Below, in pieces: positions 15,664 through 18,843 of a DNA stretch of 18,843 bases. Both the position numbers and the translations under genes were made by a program. Source of the DNA: Candidatus Hydrogenedentota bacterium (GTDB taxonomy: Bacteria > Hydrogenedentota > Hydrogenedentia > Hydrogenedentales > SLHB01); NCBI GenBank assembly GCA_003557825.1, contig PWNM01000275.1, positions 1 to 18,843 of the forward strand, written 5' to 3'. Numbering within the stretch: position 1 is the first letter of the stretch; each line of letters opens with the position of its first letter. The notes under the pieces are model-generated. The model did no database searches and was not told where the DNA came from. It saw nothing but the letters and a program-made list of their open reading frames with translations.

Positions 15664-16113
15664 ATGAGCGCCTTTGGCATCGAGGTAGACGCAAGTTCGG
15701 TATGTTTATTCAACGAACCTGTATCGAAGCACGAGGCCCTCACCCAGTTGGCGCAAGCCGTGGCGGCGGCCCATGATATCGATGATTCCGAAACGTTAAT
15801 TAAGGCGATTTTCGAGCGGGAGGCGGTCATGAGTACCGGCATTGGCTCGGGCGTCGCCATTCCCCACGTCCGCGTGGATGTGGTTCGCATGCCATCTGTC
15901 GGCGTGGGTATTTCACGGGTCGGCATCGATTACGATACCCTCGACAACGAACCGGTCTACATAATTATACTGTTTGCCATGCCCTCAGGTTCGCAGAAGG
16001 AATACCTTGGCCTGCTGGCCCAGGTCATGATTACCATGAAAACTCCCGGGTTTACGAAACAGCTTCAGGCCTGTAGTACTCCCGAAGAAGTCGCCGCCCT
16101 GCTTAACGAATAA
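15664..16113 (+). CDS. PTS EIIA type-2 (fructose/nitrogen, PtsN-like) protein
   Basis: 149 residues from ATG at 15664, the normal size of a free-standing EIIA(Ntr)/fructose-type domain. A longer frame from 15565 adds an unrelated N-terminus. The phosphorylation site is GIGSGVAIPHVR with H68, preceded by the expected SKHEALTQLAQAV and FEREAVMSTG and followed by IIILFAMPSGSQKEYLGLLAQVM. These proteins accept phosphate from HPr, then pass it to a sugar permease or act as regulators, for example of potassium transport or nitrogen metabolism. No HPr, EI or EIIB/C gene is in the window, so a regulatory role is more likely than transport; that is inference. The ribosome site is weak. The IS21 remnant begins within about 15 bases of its stop. 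Confidence 0.9.
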   Translation: MSAFGIEVDASSVCLFNEPVSKHEALTQLAQAVAAAHDIDDSETLIKAIFEREAVMSTGIGSGVAIPHVRVDVVRMPSVGVGISRVGIDYDTLDNEPVYIIILFAMPSGSQKEYLGLLAQVMITMKTPGFTKQLQACSTPEEVAALLNE

Positions 16114-16129
16114 AGACCGGACGGCTTAG

Positions 16130-16290
16130 GACCGCTACGCATGTCGCTCCACCCTCATTGCCGCCCAGATGCCAACCCAACACTGGTACGATAGATACCA
16201 TCGGCGACCCTACCATTGCCGATGCGATCCTCGACCGAATCGTGCACAACGCACACACCCTCGCCCTAAACGTGAACATACAAGGAAGGC
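16130..16290 (+). pseudogene. istB: istB 3' fragment (IS21 helper ATPase) with two frameshifts
   Basis: Three consecutive reading-frame segments match the IstB C-terminus. DRYACRSTLIAAQMPTQHWYD is in the frame of 16130. TIGDPTIADAILDRIVHNAH is in the next frame from about 16194. KREHTRKA, back in the first frame from about 16270, corresponds to the usual KGESMRKA. The first shift coincides with GATAGATA at 16190-16197, which looks like a 4-base duplication. A stop codon (16127-16129) directly precedes the fragment. IstB is the AAA+ ATPase that delivers target DNA to the IstA transposase; this copy cannot function. Confidence 0.85.
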
Positions 16291-16387
16291 TTGCACAACC
16301 CGGAATAAACCTCGTACGATTGATGCACAGTTGAATCACCCGCGTCGTTTCGCTCCGACTCACTCAACCGATCCGACGGCGTCGGAA

Positions 16388-16456
16388 CACCTGATCAGTT
16401 TGAAGCGGAACAGGCGATCATTTTCCTCCGGAACAGGTGATCAGTTTCACCGGAAT
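16388..16456. repeat. Three tandem 23-bp IS21-type end repeats (transposase-binding sites)
   Basis: Units at 16388-16410, 16411-16433 and 16434-16456 share the pattern CAssyGATCAkTTTnnnnCGGAA, where the first unit begins CACCTGATCAGTTT and the third CAGGTGATCAGTTT. The head-to-tail repeats next to the element tip are a hallmark of IS21 ends. Confidence 0.85.
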
Positions 16457-16543
16457 GTGCACAGCATTACCAGCATCTTTCATTGAAGGAGTATCTCCCT
16501 TAGACCAGTTTATAATGGTTCCAAAAAGGGATCCAATGCCCCC

Positions 16544-16563
16544 CCAGGGCAATCGCATCTAAT
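16544..16563 (+). repeat. Left terminal inverted repeat of the ISAs1-family element
   Basis: Perfect inverted match over 20 bases to 18072-18091; begins CCAGGGCAATCG and ends CATCTAAT. Confidence 0.93.
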
Positions 16564-16595
16564 GGGCATGTTGGATAGCATTCCTGCCCCGCTGG

Positions 16596-16901
16596 TTAGC
16601 TTTTAGGGTTTTTGTTCTTGTTGGATTTCGGGAAGCTTTTCTTTAGGTCTTTTCGGGTCTGTTTGATGACTTCATCGGCGTAGGCTTGGGCGAGCTTCTG
16701 GAATAGCTGGTACCCATCGACCGCCTCTTGTACCGCTTCCCGTTCTTCTTCCCTTATATAACGCACTTCATTTCGTCCGTTATGCCACGCCTGCAGATTA
16801 TAGTAGTCCCGCCCCTTCATCCGACACAACTTGCCCCGTTCCATGCGTTCGATGGCTCCCATCCGGGTCAGTAGTTCCTGAGCCTTTTTTGAATGTTTCA
16901 T
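16596..16901 (-). CDS. Small basic DUF6788-like passenger protein inside the ISAs1-family element
   Basis: About 101 residues from ATG at 16901, or 103 from the GTG at 16907. It starts MKHSKKAQELLTRMGAIERMERGKLCRM, has a YYNLQAWHNGRNEVRYIREEE core, then a charged helix (AVQEAVDGYQLFQKLAQAYADEVIKQTRK) and a Lys/Asn/Ser tail. The layout (I...RG.L, then Y.L...G..R..Y(I/V), then E..V..AV..Y..F..L) resembles small DUF6788-type proteins that I recall near transposases; no function is known. It is transcribed away from the transposase from a shared palindromic promoter and has no ribosome site, so it may be leaderless. A DNA-binding or regulatory role is only a guess. Confidence 0.7.
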   Translation of the reverse strand: MKHSKKAQELLTRMGAIERMERGKLCRMKGRDYYNLQAWHNGRNEVRYIREEEREAVQEAVDGYQLFQKLAQAYADEVIKQTRKDLKKSFPKSNKNKNPKS

Positions 16902-16907
16902 ACGCAC

Positions 16908-16931
16908 TAGTATATATAAACCTATATACTA
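16908..16931. promoter_or_regulatory. Palindromic divergent promoter/operator between passenger gene and transposase
   Basis: TAGTATATA (16908-16916) and TATATACTA (16923-16931) are perfect 9-bp inverted repeats with a 6-base spacer. Each arm contains a -10-like TATACT, one facing each gene. The left one would start the passenger mRNA at about 16902, right at its ATG; the right one would start the transposase mRNA near 16937. A protein bound to the dyad would control both. Confidence 0.55.
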
Positions 16932-16960
16932 TCGCAACCCGACGAAACAGGAACCGATCC

Positions 16961-18076
16961 ATGACCCCTCAAAACCTGCTAGACTATTTCATGCTGATTC
17001 CCGATCCGCGCGTAACGCGCACCCGAATCCACGAACTGCCCGAGCTGTTGTTCATCGCATTGGCTGCGGTGATCTGCGGCGCCGATGGCTGGACCCAAGT
17101 CGAACAATTTGGTAAAGCAAGCAAGGAGTGGCTCACTACCTTTTTGGACCTTCCTAACGGAATCCCTTCCCACGACACCTTTGGTCGGGTCTTTGCCGCA
17201 TTGGACCCGGACGCCCTGGAACAGGCACTACGGGCGTTTTTGGAGGACTTTGCGGGCAGTAGCGCCGGCAAACATATCGCCATTGACGGCAAAACGCTAC
17301 GCCGTAGCTTCGATAAGGCGGCGGAAAAAAGCGCCATTCACATGGTGTCGGCATGGGTTCATGAGAACTGCGCTTCATTCGGTCAGCTCAAAGTAGATGA
17401 CAAGTCCAACGAAATCACGGCCATTCCTCAATTGCTCGATTTACTCGATCTGAACGGCTCCCTCGTTACCATAGATGCCATGGGCTGTCAAAAAGGTATT
17501 GCCAAGCACATCGTGGAACAGGGCGGGGACTATATCCTGGCCGTCAAAGGCAACCAGGGGACCTTGTTCGAAGAGGTGAGCGAATTCTTTGACGATGTAT
17601 CCGTTGGACGTTTGGATGCCGAACTGGAGCACCACCATACCATCGAAAAAGACCACGGCCGTATCGAGGAACGAACGGTCTGGGTCTCCCGCGACGTGGA
17701 TTGGCTCCGGGATATAGAGGAATGGGAAGGGCTTAGCGGCCTCGTTTCGGTCCAAAGCAAACGAACCATAGACGAGCAAACCACCACCGAGCGCCGCTAT
17801 TTTATCTGTTCGGGAGACAGAAGCACCCAGGTAATTGCCCAAACCATTCGGAATCACTGGACCATCGAAAACGAACTGCACTGGGGCCTGGACGTCACCT
17901 TTAAGGAAGACCTGTGCCGGGTTCGCAAGGATAATGCGGCACAGAATCTCTCCCGAATTCGCAGGCTTGCCTTGGCTATCCTCAAACGAGACACGAAAAT
18001 AAAAGCCGGAATCCAAGGGAAACGCCCACAAGCCGCATGGAATAAAACCTACCTGCTCAATCTACTGACAAATTAG
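16961..18076 (+). CDS. ISAs1-family DDE transposase
   Basis: 371 residues from ATG at 16961 (AGGAA 7 bases before); an upstream in-frame start at 16889 crosses the palindrome and is unlikely. The N-terminal DDE_Tnp_1-associated part reads LLDYFMLIPDPRVTRTRIHELPELLFIALAAVICGADGWTQVEQFGKASKEWL. Catalytic candidates are D109 in IAIDGKTLRRS, D172 in TIDAMGCQK and E303 in HWTIENELHW. The C-terminus LDVTFKEDLCRVRKDNAAQNLSRIRRLALAILKRD is characteristic of the family. The frame is intact and full length, so the element may still be active. The stop lies just outside the right inverted repeat. Confidence 0.96.
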   Translation: MTPQNLLDYFMLIPDPRVTRTRIHELPELLFIALAAVICGADGWTQVEQFGKASKEWLTTFLDLPNGIPSHDTFGRVFAALDPDALEQALRAFLEDFAGSSAGKHIAIDGKTLRRSFDKAAEKSAIHMVSAWVHENCASFGQLKVDDKSNEITAIPQLLDLLDLNGSLVTIDAMGCQKGIAKHIVEQGGDYILAVKGNQGTLFEEVSEFFDDVSVGRLDAELEHHHTIEKDHGRIEERTVWVSRDVDWLRDIEEWEGLSGLVSVQSKRTIDEQTTTERRYFICSGDRSTQVIAQTIRNHWTIENELHWGLDVTFKEDLCRVRKDNAAQNLSRIRRLALAILKRDTKIKAGIQGKRPQAAWNKTYLLNLLTN

Positions 18077-18091
18077 ATGCGATTGCCCTGG
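18072..18091 (-). repeat. Right terminal inverted repeat of the ISAs1-family element
   Basis: Reverse complement of 16544-16563 with no mismatch; reads ATTAGATGCGAT then TGCCCTGG. Confidence 0.93.
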
Positions 18092-18382
18092 CACTGCTAA
18101 CTGCTTGCTGTCATTCACATTCCCAATTTGATACGATCCGTTCTTGGCAGTGGATTATTTCGTTTTTTCCAAAGATCCCAAGGGATGTAACCATAGTGGC
18201 CCCCATGTAAACTACTGGCTGAACCTGGGATAACCCTGGATATTTTGTGCCGGACCAACAAGAAGCAATGATGGTGGTAGGAATCAACCAATTCGTTGAC
18301 GAGACCGCCAAGGCACTGCCCTGTAGCGCATTCACGAGATGTGATTAAGCCGAGATCGGGTAAGGAGATGATGTAAGGGGCC
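18092..18382. other. Flank between the ISAs1 element and the histidine kinase; possible gene debris
   Basis: The plus strand has protein-like fragments broken by stops and frame changes (for example YDPFLAVDYFVFSKDPKG from 18132, then TWDNPGYFVPDQQEAMMVVGINQF in another frame). The minus strand is open from ATG at 18384 to 18115, giving about 89 residues (MAPYIISLPDLGLITSREC and on), but without a clear ribosome site or recognisable family. I cannot decide between a decayed gene cut by the element and a small minus-strand gene. Confidence 0.3.
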
Positions 18383-18843
18383 ATGACACCGAGTTCACCC
18401 CAACGACCCACGACAACAGCGTTAGTAGAGCGTGTAAAAGAGCTAACCTGCCTGTTACAAATGGCGCGGATAGCCGGTAAGCCGGGGATATCCATCGACG
18501 AGATACTCGAACGAACCGTTGCGCTGCTTATCCCAGCATGGCAGTATCCGGAAAGCACCTCGGCCCGGATCGTTCTGGACGATGATGTTTATGCCGCGGA
18601 TAATTTTAGGACCTCGTCCTATACGCAACGCACCGATGTCATGGTACGAGGGGTACGCCGTGGGTTCGTCGAAGTCGTCTTTCTCGAAGAAGCGCCTTCC
18701 CTGGATGAAGATCCATTTTTGGGTGAAGAGCAAAACATGCTCGATGCGGTTGGACAGCAACTTGGGCTGGTCATTGAACGAAAGGAATCGGAACGGGAAC
18801 GAGCGGAACTCGAGAATCAACTTCGTCATGCCGATCGCCTGGC
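18383..18843 (+). CDS. Sensor histidine kinase, N-terminal sensory part, cut by window edge
   Basis: The frame is open from ATG at 18383 to the right edge, 153 codons. It is the first start after an in-frame stop at 18374-18376, with a weak AAGGGG just before. The sequence VERVKELTCLLQMARIAGKPGISIDEILERTVALLIPAWQYPESTSARIVLDD, then VRGVRRGFVEVVFLEEAPSLDEDPFLGEEQNMLDAVGQQLGLVIERKESERERAELENQLRHADRLA, is the GAF-like sensory module followed by the coiled coil that leads into the HisKA phospho-acceptor helix. The next residues would be expected to read TIGQLAAGVAHE or similar. It is soluble in the visible part, so it probably senses an internal signal. The partner regulator is not in view. Confidence 0.85.
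   Translation, partial: MTPSSPQRPTTTALVERVKELTCLLQMARIAGKPGISIDEILERTVALLIPAWQYPESTSARIVLDDDVYAADNFRTSSYTQRTDVMVRGVRRGFVEVVFLEEAPSLDEDPFLGEEQNMLDAVGQQLGLVIERKESERERAELENQLRHADRL

Larger units (their letters stand above)
16117..16462 (+). mobile_element. Decayed right end of an IS21-family insertion sequence
   Basis: The segment contains the last part of an IstB gene (16130 to about 16290) followed by the multiple end repeats typical of IS21 elements (16388-16456) and ending in TGTGCA/TGCACA near 16456-16462. istA, most of istB and the left end are missing. The left limit is not exact; it lies between the EIIA stop (16113) and 16130. The orientation is istB rightwards, so this is the right-hand end of the original element. 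Confidence 0.8.
16544..18091 (+). mobile_element. ISAs1-family insertion sequence, apparently complete (about 1548 bp)
   Basis: Bounded by perfect 20-bp inverted repeats beginning CCAGGGCAATCG. It contains an intact ISAs1-type transposase and a divergent small gene. The flanks (ending AATGCCCCC on the left, beginning CACTGCTAA on the right) show no direct target repeat, so the copy may be old or rearranged even though its genes are open. It lies 80 bases from the IS21 remnant. Confidence 0.9.

Noticed and set aside
18455..18829. 124-codon minus-strand frame at the right end
   Set aside because: It is antisense to the histidine kinase N-terminus, which is recognisable on the plus strand.
1..18843. 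CRISPR arrays, tRNA and rRNA genes
   Set aside because: No regularly spaced direct repeats, cloverleaf-like segments or rRNA-like stretches were seen on either strand; the only short tandem repeats are the three 23-bp IS21 end units.

Overview
The window looks like a chromosomal piece of a Gram-negative, moderately GC-rich bacterium of the kind found in the Planctomycetes, Lentisphaerae or candidate phylum Hydrogenedentes. The pointers are a prepilin with a GFTLIELLVVIAIIAILAAILLPAL start and a C-terminal H...DGHVEF signature, large secreted glycosidase and beta-helix proteins, an ECF sigma factor paired with a FecR-type anti-sigma, and a protein made of many carboxypeptidase-regulatory-like repeats. 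This assignment is inference; there is no rRNA or other phylogenetic marker beyond MutL and MiaA, which would be good ones to place.

Layout. (1) 1-337, minus: 3'-truncated TspO/MBR protein with an extended -10 promoter almost touching its start. (2) 638-1696, minus: type II/IV-pilin-like major prepilin with a promoter, a palindrome beside the ribosome site and a 3' hairpin. (3) 1697-2396: about 700 bases without a convincing gene, holding divergent promoters. (4) 2397-5258, plus: secreted multidomain glycoside hydrolase (NTF2-like, Ig-like, TIM barrel). (5) 5332-8132, plus: mutL and miaA, overlapping by 4 bases. (6) 8133-8475: no hfq where it often follows miaA; instead a promoter, a folded RNA of about 100 nt and a rho-independent terminator on the plus strand, followed by a 126-bp inverted repeat whose mismatches become G-U pairs only in the minus-strand RNA. 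(7) 8476-13562, minus: a 977-aa membrane-anchored repeat protein, then an ECF sigma factor and a zinc-finger/FecR anti-sigma overlapping by 31 bases. (8) 13777-15402, plus: exported right-handed beta-helix protein. (9) 15664-16113, plus: orphan PTS EIIA-type protein. (10) 16114-18091: mobile-element zone, with the decayed right end of an IS21-family element (istB tail with two compensating frameshifts and three 23-bp end repeats), then an apparently complete ISAs1-family element with 20-bp perfect inverted repeats, a transposase and a divergent small passenger gene. (11) 18383-18843, plus: N-terminal part of a sensor histidine kinase running off the window.

Functionally the window mixes housekeeping (mutL-miaA) with cell-surface functions (pilin, secreted carbohydrate-active proteins, a repeat-protein and sigma/anti-sigma module). 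The least explained items are the RNA structures between miaA and the anti-sigma gene, and the palindromic divergent promoter with its passenger gene inside the ISAs1 element.
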